Source: Planctomycetia bacterium (GTDB lineage Bacteria > Planctomycetota > UBA1135 > GCA-002686595). From it: a DNA stretch of 60,451 nt. A model generated the notes under the pieces. That model worked only from the letters and a program-made list of their open reading frames with translations, did not search any database and was not told the DNA's origin. This document shows, piece after piece, positions 25,714 to 34,571 of the stretch. Every line of letters begins with the position of its first letter. The stretch's first letter is position 1. The stretch spans positions 1 to 60,451 of the forward strand of contig SXKQ01000136.1 of assembly GCA_005778045.1 (NCBI GenBank). The letters are read 5' to 3'. The translations under genes and the position numbers were made by a program.

Positions 25714-26944
25714 GCTTCCGCGCGTCGTGATCACCGGCGTCGGCCTCGCGAGTCCCAACGGCGACAGCCTGTCGCAGTACCGGGCCAACCTGCTCGCGGG
25801 CAAGAGCGGCGTGGTCCCCTACTCGATCCGCCACGTCGGCGAGACCTTCGCGGGCGTGTGCAACTTCGACCCGCTGCGCTACCAGACGCGCAAGGAAGCG
25901 CGCCGCGGCACGCGCGCGGGCGGCATCTCGATCTGGTGCGCGAACGAAGCGCTCAAGGACTCGGGGATCGACATCGCGACGCGCGATCGCTCGCGCGTCG
26001 GCGTGTACATCGGCATCACCGAACACGGCAACGTCGAGACCGAGAGCCAGATCCACGAGGTCGCGCAGTACAACTTCGACCTCTCCTTCTGGTCTCACCA
26101 CCACAACCCGCGCACGGTGGCCAACAACGCCGCGGGCGAAGTCACGCTGAGCCTCGGGATCTCGGGTCCCGCCTACTGCCTCGGCGGCGCCTGCGCGGCG
26201 GGCAACTTGGGCCTGATCCAGAGCATGCAGATGCTGCAGCTTGGGATTGTCGATCTCGCGCTCGGCGGCGGCGTGTCCGAGTCCATCCACACCTTCGGCA
26301 TCTTCGCCAGCTTCCGCTCTCAGGGCGCACTCGCGCGCCACGACGACGCCGCCAAGGCCTCGCGGCCCTTCGATCGCGATCGCAATGGCATCGTGGTGAG
26401 CGAGGGCGGCTGCCTCTACACGCTCGAGCGCCTCGACGACGCGCTCGCGCGCGGAGCGAAGATCTACGGCGAGGTGCGCGGCTACTTCGTCAACTCCGAC
26501 GCCAGCGACTTCGTGCTGCCGAGTTCGAAGGGCCAGCAGGCCTGCATCCGCGGCGCGCTCGCCCACGCGCGGCTCGCGCCCGAGGAGATCGACATCGTCA
26601 ACACGCACGCCACGAGCACCAAGCAGGGTGACGAGGTCGAGTGCGAGGCGATCCGCTCGGTGTTCACGGGCGCGCCGACGCGCGTGAACAACACCAAGAG
26701 CTATATTGGCCACACGATGGGAGCTGCCGGAGCCCTCGAGCTCGCCGGCAACCTGCCGTCCTTCGATGACGGTCTGGTGCACCCCACGATCAATGTGGAC
26801 AACCTCGACCCGGCCTGCGCCTTCGACGGTCTCGTGATCAACGAGCCCATGCGTCCCACGCGGCGCATCGACCGCATCCTGAACATGTCGTTCGGGATGC
26901 TCGGCATCAACTCGGCGGTGATCGTCGAGCGTTTCAGGAACTAG
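25706..26944 (+). CDS. Beta-ketoacyl-ACP synthase II-type (FabF-like)
   Basis: Elongates ACP-bound acyl chains with malonyl-ACP. The 412-residue protein has the catalytic triad Cys163 (GGACAAG), His301 (NTHATSTKQGD) and His336 (SYIGHTMGAAG), nearly the numbering of E. coli FabF (163/303/340), so it is an active condensing enzyme rather than a chain-length factor. The GTG at 25706 is preceded by AAGGAGG with 6-base spacing. It is the first enzyme of the operon and is followed by a dedicated ACP. Divergent SFWSHHHNP and QYNFDLSF stretches set it apart from housekeeping FabF. Confidence 0.9.
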   Translation: MRELPRVVITGVGLASPNGDSLSQYRANLLAGKSGVVPYSIRHVGETFAGVCNFDPLRYQTRKEARRGTRAGGISIWCANEALKDSGIDIATRDRSRVGVYIGITEHGNVETESQIHEVAQYNFDLSFWSHHHNPRTVANNAAGEVTLSLGISGPAYCLGGACAAGNLGLIQSMQMLQLGIVDLALGGGVSESIHTFGIFASFRSQGALARHDDAAKASRPFDRDRNGIVVSEGGCLYTLERLDDALARGAKIYGEVRGYFVNSDASDFVLPSSKGQQACIRGALAHARLAPEEIDIVNTHATSTKQGDEVECEAIRSVFTGAPTRVNNTKSYIGHTMGAAGALELAGNLPSFDDGLVHPTINVDNLDPACAFDGLVINEPMRPTRRIDRILNMSFGMLGINSAVIVERFRN

Positions 26945-26975
26945 GCTCCGCGCCAGCTTCTTCCCAAACATCCCC

Positions 26976-27254
26976 ATGACCCGCGACGAAATCGTCATCG
27001 CCATCAAGGACATCATCGCCACCATCGCGCCCGACGAGGAGCTGGGCCAGCTCGCGATGGATGTGCGCCTGCGCGACCAGATCGAGCTCGACTCGATGGA
27101 CTTCCTCGACATCGTGATGGAGCTGCGCAAGCGCTACGGCGTGCAGGTCCCCGAGGAGGACTACATGCAGCTCGCCAGCCTGCAGGGCTGCGTCGACTAC
27201 CTCGGGCCCAAGCTCGAGTCGAAGGCCCTCGTGCTGACGGCCCTCAAGGGCTGA
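26976..27254 (+). CDS. Acyl carrier protein
   Basis: A 92-residue acidic helical protein with the phosphopantetheine serine Ser40 in IELDSMDFLDIV (typical DSLD/DSMD). It carries the growing chain for the flanking KAS, dehydratase and reductase. A dedicated ACP and phosphopantetheinyl transferase in one operon point to a pathway separate from housekeeping fatty acid synthesis. Confidence 0.93.
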   Translation: MTRDEIVIAIKDIIATIAPDEELGQLAMDVRLRDQIELDSMDFLDIVMELRKRYGVQVPEEDYMQLASLQGCVDYLGPKLESKALVLTALKG

Positions 27255-27287
27255 GCGGCACACCCGGCCGCGCCAGAACCCGACGCC

Positions 27288-28700
27288 GTGCGCTACGACG
27301 CCCTGATCATCGGCGCGGGCATGAGCGGTCTCGCCGCAGGCATTCGCGTCGCGCAGGCGGGCAAGCGCGTGGCGATCCTCGAGCGGCACTACCTCTGGGG
27401 CGGGCTGAACTCCTTCTACAAGCGCGCGGGCCGGCGCTTCGAGACGGGCCTGCACGCGCTGACCAACTACGCGGCGAAGGGCACGCCCAACGTTCCGCTG
27501 ACCCGCATCCTGCGCCAGCTGCGCATCCCGCACGATGCGCTGAAGCTCGCTCCGCAGCGGCGCTCGATCACGGCCCTGCGCACGAGCGGCGGCGACACGC
27601 TGCGACTGTCGTACTCGAACGACATGGCGCTCTTGCGCAGCGAAATCGCGCGACTCTTCCCGGCGCAGCAGGACGGCTTCGAGCGACTCGTCGCGGCCTT
27701 GCCGGGCTACAGCGGCTCGAGCGAGAGCGACTATGCGACGAGCGCGCGCGCGCGCATCGCGGAGTTCGTCAGCGACCCGCTGCTCGTCGAGTTGCTGATG
27801 ATCGCTCCGCTGTTCTACGGCTCACCCACCGAGAACGACATGTCGTGGGCCGAGTACGGTATCCTCTTCCGCTCGATCCACCTCGAGGGCATGGCCCGGC
27901 CGGAGGGAGGCATCAAGGAGCTGCTCGACCTGCTGATCGCGCGCTTCGAGCAGGAAGGCGGCGAGCTGCGCATGAAGACGGGTGTCGCAGCGGTGCTCCA
28001 TGGCGATGGAAAAGTGCGCGGCGTGCGGCTCGACGACGGCTCGGAGCTCGAGTGCGAGCGCGTGCTGTCGTCGGCGGGACTGGTCGAGACCGAGGCGCTG
28101 TGCGGAACGCCCTCGGCGCAAGAGAACGACGATCGCATCGGCCGCCTGTCCTTCGTCGAGACTTGCTGCGTGCTCGACCGCGCGCCCCTCGATCTCGGCC
28201 ACGACGCGACGATCGTGTTCTATTCCGAAGGCGAGCGCTTCCGCTACGAGCGCCCCGAGGTTCCCGTCGAGCCGCGCTGCGGCGTCATCACCTGCCCGTC
28301 GAACTACCAGCTGCGCGAGCCGGATCGCGAGCCCTTGGCGCGCGTCACCTGTCCGGCGAACCACGCATACTGGAAGGGTCTGCCCGAAGCGGCGTATGGG
28401 CGGGAAAAGACGCTCGCCGTCGAATCCATGCTCGCCACCGCCGAGAGCTTCTCATTCCCCATCCGCCCCCACACCGTATTCCGCGACTCCTTCACTCCAC
28501 GCACGATCGAGCGCTTCACCGGCCACCGCGGCGGCGCGGTCTACGGCAGCCCTCGAAAGGCGCGCGATGGCTTCACGTCGCTGCGCGGCCTCGAGCTCAT
28601 CGGCACGGATCAGGGACTCGTAGGCGTGATCGGTGCGATGCTCTCCGGCATCACCATCGCCAATCGCTCGCTGCTCGAGCCTGCCGGAGGTGCCGCGTGA
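27288..28700 (+). CDS. CrtI/phytoene-desaturase-like FAD oxidoreductase 1
   Basis: A 470-residue flavoprotein starting GTG 27288. The N-terminal Rossmann motif is IIGAGMSGLAAGIRVAQAG with the ERHYLWGGLNSFYKRAG continuation usual for CrtI/CrtISO/RetSat relatives; the C-terminal FAD-contact region is RGLELIGTDQGLVGVIGAML. Relatives desaturate, saturate or isomerise polyenes. Its place between ACP and dehydratase suggests the substrate is an acyl-ACP or acyl chain, not a carotenoid; no phytoene synthase is nearby. Similar enzymes occur in the proposed ladderane clusters of anammox planctomycetes. Confidence 0.85.
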   Translation: MRYDALIIGAGMSGLAAGIRVAQAGKRVAILERHYLWGGLNSFYKRAGRRFETGLHALTNYAAKGTPNVPLTRILRQLRIPHDALKLAPQRRSITALRTSGGDTLRLSYSNDMALLRSEIARLFPAQQDGFERLVAALPGYSGSSESDYATSARARIAEFVSDPLLVELLMIAPLFYGSPTENDMSWAEYGILFRSIHLEGMARPEGGIKELLDLLIARFEQEGGELRMKTGVAAVLHGDGKVRGVRLDDGSELECERVLSSAGLVETEALCGTPSAQENDDRIGRLSFVETCCVLDRAPLDLGHDATIVFYSEGERFRYERPEVPVEPRCGVITCPSNYQLREPDREPLARVTCPANHAYWKGLPEAAYGREKTLAVESMLATAESFSFPIRPHTVFRDSFTPRTIERFTGHRGGAVYGSPRKARDGFTSLRGLELIGTDQGLVGVIGAMLSGITIANRSLLEPAGGAA

Positions 28701-30187
28701 GCGAGGAACGGCGCTATTTCCGCGGCTCCACGGACGGCAAGAAGCCGCGCAGCACGGACCCGCTCGCGAACGCGCGAGCGGAATACGACCTCGTGGTGAT
28801 CGGCAGCGGCCTCGCCGGCATGACGGCGGCCAACGTACTCGGCAGCATGGGCCACAAGGTCGCGCTGCTCGAACAGCACTACAACTTCGGCGGCATGGCC
28901 ACCTGGTTCAAGCGCCGCGGCGGTCATGTGTTCGACATCTCCCTGCACGGCTTCCCCGTCGGCATGGTCAAGACCTGCCGACGCTACTGGAGCCCGGAGA
29001 TCGCGTCCAAGATCGTGCAGCTCGAAGGGATCCGGTTCGACAACCCGCAGTTCACGCTCGACACGACCTTCACGCGCGAGGACTTCACCGGGAAGCTCGT
29101 GACGCACTTCGGCGCCGCGCGCTCCACGGTCGAGGCTTTCTTCGACTACCTGCGAGGCCTCAACTACTACGACGACCCGCGGGACACTGTCGCAGACTGC
29201 TTCGAGCGCTTCTTCCCAGGCCGCAATGACATCCATCGCCTGCTGCTCGAGCCGATCGCCTACGCCAACGGCTCGACCATGGAGGACCCCGCGATCGCCT
29301 ACGGCATCGTGTTCTCCAACTTCATGTCGAAGGGTGTCTACACCTTCACCGGCGGGACCGACTGGCTGGTCGGGAAGATGAAGGACGAGCTGCGCAAGAA
29401 CGGCGTGGAGCTCTTCAACAACGTGCAGGTTGACCAGATCACGGTCGAGAACGGTCGCGCTACCGGCGTCGTCGCACACGGCCGCCACCTGCGCTCCCGC
29501 GCGGTGCTCTCCAACGCCAACATCCGACGCACGATCCTCGACCTTGTCGGCTGTGAGCACTTTCCGCACGAGTTCGTGCGCGAAGTCGAGGCCGTGCGAC
29601 TCAACAACTCGAGTACGCAGGTCTACTTCGGAATCCGCGAGGGCTGCGAGGTTCCGTGGATCACGGACCTGCTGTTCACCTCGCGCCGCGAGCGCTTCGA
29701 CTCGCCCGCCCTGTGCGACTTCCATGGTTTGAGCCGCACGTTCTCCTTTTACTACCCCAAGGTGCGCCCGGAGACCGGCCGCCACGCGATCGTGAGCTCC
29801 ACGAACGCGAACTGGAAGGACTGGGCGAGCCTGGACGCGGCGAGCTACGAGCGCGAGAAGGCACGGCTCATCGAGGACACGCTCGTCGAGCTCGAGCGCT
29901 ATGTCCCGAACGTGCGCTCGATCACGGACCATGTCGAGGCGGCCACTCCGCGCACGTTCGAGTTCTACACGCAGCATGTGCAGGGCGCGTCCTTCGGCAC
30001 GAAGTGGGAAGGACTGCGACCGAGCATGGAGCTCTCGAGCCACATCGAGGGCCTGTACCATTCCGGCTCCGTCGGCATCATCATGTCCGGCTGGCTCGGC
30101 GCCGCGAACTACGGCGTGATCACCTCCAACAAGGTCGACCTGTTCCTGCGCGCGGCCGCGCAGGCCGCGGCGGGAGGCCGTGCGTGA
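28697..30187 (+). CDS. CrtI/phytoene-desaturase-like FAD oxidoreductase 2
   Basis: A 496-residue flavoprotein. The GTG at 28697 overlaps the previous TGA (GTGA). After a ~30-residue polar lead comes VVIGSGLAGMTAANVLGSMG and EQHYNFGGMATWFKRRGG, then RSRAVLSNANIRRTILDLVG, and SGSVGIIMSGWLGAANYGV near the C-terminus, matching the FAD-binding ends of the CrtI/RetSat family. It is clearly homologous to but diverged from the preceding protein. Two consecutive copies suggest either two different redox steps or a heteromer. Confidence 0.85.
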   Translation: MSEERRYFRGSTDGKKPRSTDPLANARAEYDLVVIGSGLAGMTAANVLGSMGHKVALLEQHYNFGGMATWFKRRGGHVFDISLHGFPVGMVKTCRRYWSPEIASKIVQLEGIRFDNPQFTLDTTFTREDFTGKLVTHFGAARSTVEAFFDYLRGLNYYDDPRDTVADCFERFFPGRNDIHRLLLEPIAYANGSTMEDPAIAYGIVFSNFMSKGVYTFTGGTDWLVGKMKDELRKNGVELFNNVQVDQITVENGRATGVVAHGRHLRSRAVLSNANIRRTILDLVGCEHFPHEFVREVEAVRLNNSSTQVYFGIREGCEVPWITDLLFTSRRERFDSPALCDFHGLSRTFSFYYPKVRPETGRHAIVSSTNANWKDWASLDAASYEREKARLIEDTLVELERYVPNVRSITDHVEAATPRTFEFYTQHVQGASFGTKWEGLRPSMELSSHIEGLYHSGSVGIIMSGWLGAANYGVITSNKVDLFLRAAAQAAAGGRA

Positions 30188-30633
30188 TGCAGAACCCCGC
30201 CGATATCGACATCCACGCGATCATCCCCCATCGCGAGCCGTTCCTGTACGTCGACCGCGTGCTAGAGCACGAGGCCGGCCGCATGGTGACCGAGTGGGAC
30301 GTGCGTGCCGACGCACACTTCTTCCGCGGGCACTACCCGGGCCAGCCGCTCGTTCCGGGCGTGCTGATCTGCGAGAGCGCGTTCCAAGCCGGCGCGCTCC
30401 TGTGCGCCTGTGACGAGCGCGACGCGATCCCCGAGGGCGCCGTTCCGGTGCTCACGCGCATCGCCGATGCGCGCTTCCGCCGACGCGTGGGGCCCGGCGA
30501 GACGCTGCGCTGCGAAGTGAAGCTCGACGAGCGCGTCGGCCCCGCGCGCTACATGACGGCCAAGGTCACGAGTAACGGCGAGGCGGTGCTGCGCGTGCAA
30601 TTCGTCGTCGCGGTGACGGCTGGAGGCCTGTAG
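30187..30633 (+). CDS. FabZ/FabA-like hot-dog dehydratase
   Basis: A 148-residue hot-dog protein. The family motif appears as [15 protein letters not shown] with His49 and Glu63, exactly the catalytic pair and numbering of Pseudomonas FabZ. It would dehydrate 3-hydroxyacyl-ACP to enoyl-ACP. ATG at 30187 shares one base with the preceding TGA (a GTG at 30184 is also possible); its TAG shares one base with the next GTG. A separate 3-ketoacyl reductase (FabG) is not evident in the operon. Confidence 0.88.
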   Translation: MQNPADIDIHAIIPHREPFLYVDRVLEHEAGRMVTEWDVRADAHFFRGHYPGQPLVPGVLICESAFQAGALLCACDERDAIPEGAVPVLTRIADARFRRRVGPGETLRCEVKLDERVGPARYMTAKVTSNGEAVLRVQFVVAVTAGGL

Positions 30634-31442
30634 TGGATTACCTCGGGCTCGCCGGCAAGCGCATCGTCGTCACGGGCGTCGCGAACAAGAAGAGCGTCGC
30701 ATGGCACGTGCACAAGCAGCTACGGGAGTGCGGAGCCGAGGTGATCCACGTCGTGCGCTCCGATGCGCGCAAGGCCCAGCTCGAGTCTCTGCTGGCTCCC
30801 TCGCCGGTCTTCACCTGCGACGTCGAACGGCAAGACGAGATCGACGCCCTTGCGTCGAAGCTCGCGCCGCACGGCCCTGTCGACGGGCTCGTGCATTCGA
30901 TCGCCTTCGCGAACTACTCGCAGGGCATGCAACCGTTCGACGCGACGGCGCGCGCTGATTTCCTGCAGGCCGTCGACATCTCGTGCTTCTCGCTCGTGGC
31001 GCTCTCCCGGGCGCTCAAGCCGCAGCTCACGAAGGACGCCTCCGTTGTCACCATCTCGATCTCGAACACGACGCTAGCCTCGGAGAGTTACGGCTATATG
31101 GCGCCGATCAAGGCCGCACTCGACTCGACCGTGGTGTTTCTCGCCAAGAGCTTCTCCACGACGACGAATGTGCGCTTCAACGCCGTGAAGGCCGGCCCGC
31201 TGAAGACCTCCGCTTCCGCCGGGATACCCGGCTATCTCGACAACTACCTCTACGCCGAGGCCGCCACCCTGCGTCACTCGGCCCTGAAGACCGAGGAAGT
31301 CGCCAGCACGGCTGTCTTTCTGCTCTCCCCGCGCTCCTCGGGCATCAACGGACAGGGACTCGTCGTCGATGCCGGTATGGGCTTCAACTTCTTCGATCGC
31401 GAGATCGTGCGACGCTTCAACTCTGGGGGCACCGCCACGTGA
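30633..31442 (+). CDS. FabI-like short-chain dehydrogenase (enoyl-ACP reductase type)
   Basis: A 269-residue [21 protein letters not shown] at the N-terminus is the FabI-style cofactor motif, and Tyr153-x6-Lys160 (SYGYMAPIK) is the catalytic pair equivalent to Tyr156/Lys163 of E. coli FabI. The strongly conserved FabI segment with Tyr146 (S/TYLG) is here ISISN, so the residue is Ile143. The enzyme may reduce an unusual enoyl or even a keto substrate. GTG start overlaps the dehydratase stop (TAGTG). Confidence 0.85.
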   Translation: MDYLGLAGKRIVVTGVANKKSVAWHVHKQLRECGAEVIHVVRSDARKAQLESLLAPSPVFTCDVERQDEIDALASKLAPHGPVDGLVHSIAFANYSQGMQPFDATARADFLQAVDISCFSLVALSRALKPQLTKDASVVTISISNTTLASESYGYMAPIKAALDSTVVFLAKSFSTTTNVRFNAVKAGPLKTSASAGIPGYLDNYLYAEAATLRHSALKTEEVASTAVFLLSPRSSGINGQGLVVDAGMGFNFFDREIVRRFNSGGTAT

Positions 31443-32035
31443 ACGGCCCGGTGGTCGTCATCGCGCCGCTTCCAGAGGTCCTGCCGCGCGGGCACGAGCG
31501 GGTCGAGCTGCAGCGCGACCATGCTCGGCGCGCCGTATGGGCGAGTGCGGCCGCGCAGGGATCCCCGATCGCGGAGCTCCGCAAGGACTCGGAGGAGGTC
31601 CCGCAACCCAGCCGCGGCTGGCACTGGTCGCTGAGTCACTCGCCGGCACGCGTCGCCGGAGCGGTTTGGCCTTCCAGCATCGGTGTGGACGTGGAGGAGC
31701 GTCGCGACATTCGGCCCGATCTCGTGGACCGCATTCTCCACGCCGAGGAACTCGCGCTGTTTGCGACACGGGGCGAGGACGGCTTCCTGCGCACGTGGAC
31801 GGGTAAGGAAGCGCTCCTCAAGGAGTTCGGCGTCGGCCTTCAGGCCCTGTCGCGTTGTCGCATCGTGCGCGTCGGGGCACAGGAACTCGAAATGCGCTTT
31901 GAAGACTTGCCGCGCATCGTGCACCAGCGGGTCTTTGCCGATCACGTCGTCTCTGTCTGCACGCCGGAAGGCGTCCTGCCCAGCTTTGTCCTGCACGAGC
32001 GCCCACTCGGCTCGCGGCGTGAGGTCGCCTCGTGA
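31439..32035 (+). CDS. 4'-phosphopantetheinyl transferase (Sfp/AcpT type)
   Basis: Attaches phosphopantetheine from CoA to a carrier-protein serine. The 198-residue product has [24 protein letters not shown] (Mg-binding Asp/Glu) and [17 protein letters not shown], the three Sfp-family signatures. The GTG at 31439 overlaps the previous TGA. Its partner is most likely the ACP of 26976-27254. Its presence supports the operon's independence from housekeeping AcpS. Confidence 0.92.
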   Translation: MNGPVVVIAPLPEVLPRGHERVELQRDHARRAVWASAAAQGSPIAELRKDSEEVPQPSRGWHWSLSHSPARVAGAVWPSSIGVDVEERRDIRPDLVDRILHAEELALFATRGEDGFLRTWTGKEALLKEFGVGLQALSRCRIVRVGAQELEMRFEDLPRIVHQRVFADHVVSVCTPEGVLPSFVLHERPLGSRREVAS

Positions 32036-32952
32036 CCGCGACCATCGACAGGACGCAGGCAGCCCGCGAGCTCGTGCGCGAGTTCGCCAGCGAATACCCT
32101 TTCGAGCCCCACTTCCTTGCGGTCGACGGTGGAGCGCTGCACTACATCGACGAAGGTCCACGCTACGGCGAGGTGCTGCTGTTCCTGCACGGGAATCCGA
32201 CCTGGTCCTTCCTGTGGCGCAACCTCGTGCGCGAGCTGTCCAGGCGCTATCGCTGCATCGCGCCCGATCACGTCGGCTGCGGACTGTCGGAAAAGCCGCA
32301 GAACTGGGGCTACCGGCTCGAGCAACACGTCGGCAACGTCGAGCGTCTCGTGACGCACCTAGGACTCGCGCGAATCACGCTCGTGGTTCACGACTGGGGT
32401 GGCGCGATCGGATTCGGCCTCGGCGAACGGAGGCCGGAGCTCATCGAACGCGCCATCGCGATGAACACGGCGGCTTTCACGGGTCTCAAAGCTCCGCTGC
32501 GCATCCGCGCCTGCCGCATCCCGCTGTTGGGGACGATGGCCGTGCGTGGGCTGAACGCCTTCGCGCGCGCCGCGACGTTCATGGCCACGGAGCGCGGGCT
32601 CGCGCCGCTGGCGAAGAAGGGCCTGCTCGCTCCCTACTCGAATTGGCAGGATCGCATCGCGACCCTGCGCTTCGTCGAGGACATTCCGCTCTCGCCGGAG
32701 CATCCCTCGCACCCGACGCTGGTCGCGATCGAGCGCGGACTCGAACGCCTGCGGGACAGACCGCTATGCCTGATCTGGGGCGAGCGCGACTGGTGCTTCA
32801 CGCCCGATTTCCGCCGCGAGTGGGAACGCCGCTTCCCCGCTGCCGAGTCCCACAAGGTCGACGACGCGGGCCACTGGGTCACCGAGGACGCGCCCGCGCA
32901 AGTGCTCGAGTGGATCTCGGCGTTCCTCTCCCGCCACCCGTCGCGATCGTGA
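32032..32952 (+). CDS. oleB: OleB: alpha/beta-hydrolase, beta-lactone decarboxylase
   Basis: OleB converts the beta-lactone made by OleC into a cis-olefin and CO2. The 306-residue product has the haloalkane-dehalogenase-like set: oxyanion HGNPTWSFLWR, nucleophile Asp121 (VVHDWGG), acid Asp in WGERDWCFTP and base His in DDAGHWVTED. Sequence alone cannot separate it from a dehalogenase, but the next two genes are oleC and oleD, which decides the call. GTG start overlaps the preceding TGA; the stop overlaps oleC. Confidence 0.9.
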   Translation: MTATIDRTQAARELVREFASEYPFEPHFLAVDGGALHYIDEGPRYGEVLLFLHGNPTWSFLWRNLVRELSRRYRCIAPDHVGCGLSEKPQNWGYRLEQHVGNVERLVTHLGLARITLVVHDWGGAIGFGLGERRPELIERAIAMNTAAFTGLKAPLRIRACRIPLLGTMAVRGLNAFARAATFMATERGLAPLAKKGLLAPYSNWQDRIATLRFVEDIPLSPEHPSHPTLVAIERGLERLRDRPLCLIWGERDWCFTPDFRREWERRFPAAESHKVDDAGHWVTEDAPAQVLEWISAFLSRHPSRS

Positions 32953-34571
32953 GCGAGCTCTTCAACGTCGCGCAGCTCGTCCATGAGAACGCGCGGCGCC
33001 GTGGCGATGCTCGCGCGCTCGCGGAGCCCCACGGTGCGGGCTGGCGTCACGTGACCTATCGCGAGCTACAGCAGCGCATCGAGCGCGAGCATGCGGCACT
33101 CGCTCATGCAGGGCTGCGCCGCGGGGACAAGGTGAGCGTCTTTGTCCGCCCGAGCATCGACTGGGTGGTCCTGATCTACGCGCTGTTTCGCCTCGGCGCC
33201 CAGCCGGTGCTGATCGATCCGGCCATGGGCCGCGTAGGTGTGCTGCGCTGTGTCGAGCGCATGGCCCCGCGCTGCTTCGTTGGCCTCCCGCTCGCCTGCG
33301 CGCTGAAGCTCGTCTTTCCCGCGGCTTTCCGCTCCGTCGAGGTGACCATCGTCCATGGCGCGCTGCCGCTCGGTGGACGCACGCTCTCGAGCCTGCGCCG
33401 CGCAGCCCGTGCGGTGCCCGCGCAAGCTGCGACGTGCGCCGACGACGCGGCGGCCGTGCTCTTCACCTCGGGCTCCACCGGACCCGCCAAGGGAGTTCCC
33501 TACACGCACGGCATGCTTCGCGCGCAGGTCGCCGCGCTGCAGGAACTGTATGCGATGCGCGCAGGCGACGTCGATGTCGCCTGCTTTGCTCCCTTCGCGC
33601 TCTTTGGACCGGCCTTGGGGCTCTCGACCGTGTTGCCAGAGATCGACTTCTCGCACCCCGCGCGCGCCAAGCCAGAAAAGGTCGTGCGCGCGCTGCGCGA
33701 GCATCGCGCCGTGCAGTGCTTCGGCTCACCCGCCATCTGGCGCCGCGTCGCGCCTTGGGCTCGCGAACGCGGGATTGTGCTCGAGCATCTCGAGCGCCTG
33801 ATGATCGCGGGTGCGCCCGTCCATCCGCCGCTGATCGAGGACTGCCTCTCGATCCTCGGGGACCGCGGAGACGTCCATACGCCCTACGGTGCGACCGAGT
33901 CCCTGCCTGTCTCGAGCATGAACGGTCGCGCCGTGCTCGCCGAGCATCGCGTGCGCACGGAGGGCGGCTGGGGCAATTGCGTCGGGTGGCCGACGAGCAG
34001 CATTGCGGTCCGCGTAGTCCGCATCAGCGACGAACCCATCGAGGACTGGAGTGATTCCCTGTGCGTGCAGCCTGGCGAGCCTGGCGAGCTTGTCGTCAAG
34101 GGTGCGCAGGTCACCCGCGAGTATGAACAGGAGCCCGCGCACACGGCCGCCGCCAAGATCCGCGACGGACAGACCGTCTGGCATCGCATGGGCGACATCG
34201 TCCGCGAGGACGACGCTGGTCGCCTGTGGTTCTTGGGTCGCAAATCGCACCGAGTGGAGTCGGTAGGCGGAACGCTTTACCCTGTCGCGATCGAGAATAT
34301 CTTCAACACTCACCGGTCCGTGCGACGCTCGGCGCTCGTCGGGATCGGCGAACGCGGAGCGCAGGAGCCCGTGCTCGTCGTCGAGCTCGAGAGCGCTTCG
34401 CAGGCGTCGGACACACTCGCACGCGAGCTCCTCGGGCATGGGCACCGCAATCCTGCGACGCGGACCGTGACGCGCGTCCTGTTCCACGAGTCGTTCCCCG
34501 TCGACGTACGCCACAACGCCAAGATCGACCGCCCCGCTCTCGCTCGCTGGGCCGCGGAGCAGCCGCGATGA
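32949..34571 (+). CDS. oleC: OleC: AMP-forming beta-lactone synthetase
   Basis: OleC adenylates the beta-hydroxy acid from OleD and closes it to a beta-lactone. The 540-residue ANL-superfamily protein has the P-loop-like VLFTSGSTGPAKGVPYTH, TPYGATES, and the hinge region MGDIVREDDAGRLWFLGRK with RVESVGGTLYPVAIE. The C-terminal Lys-containing motif is RHNAKIDR. It overlaps oleB (GTGA) and oleD (ATGA), so the three are translationally coupled. Separate oleB and oleC genes rather than a fusion are seen here. Confidence 0.92.
   Translation: MSELFNVAQLVHENARRRGDARALAEPHGAGWRHVTYRELQQRIEREHAALAHAGLRRGDKVSVFVRPSIDWVVLIYALFRLGAQPVLIDPAMGRVGVLRCVERMAPRCFVGLPLACALKLVFPAAFRSVEVTIVHGALPLGGRTLSSLRRAARAVPAQAATCADDAAAVLFTSGSTGPAKGVPYTHGMLRAQVAALQELYAMRAGDVDVACFAPFALFGPALGLSTVLPEIDFSHPARAKPEKVVRALREHRAVQCFGSPAIWRRVAPWARERGIVLEHLERLMIAGAPVHPPLIEDCLSILGDRGDVHTPYGATESLPVSSMNGRAVLAEHRVRTEGGWGNCVGWPTSSIAVRVVRISDEPIEDWSDSLCVQPGEPGELVVKGAQVTREYEQEPAHTAAAKIRDGQTVWHRMGDIVREDDAGRLWFLGRKSHRVESVGGTLYPVAIENIFNTHRSVRRSALVGIGERGAQEPVLVVELESASQASDTLARELLGHGHRNPATRTVTRVLFHESFPVDVRHNAKIDRPALARWAAEQPR

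Noticed and set aside
32032..32952. OleB gene as haloalkane dehalogenase
   Set aside because: Same fold and motifs, but direct coupling to oleC and oleD makes the beta-lactone decarboxylase role far more likely.
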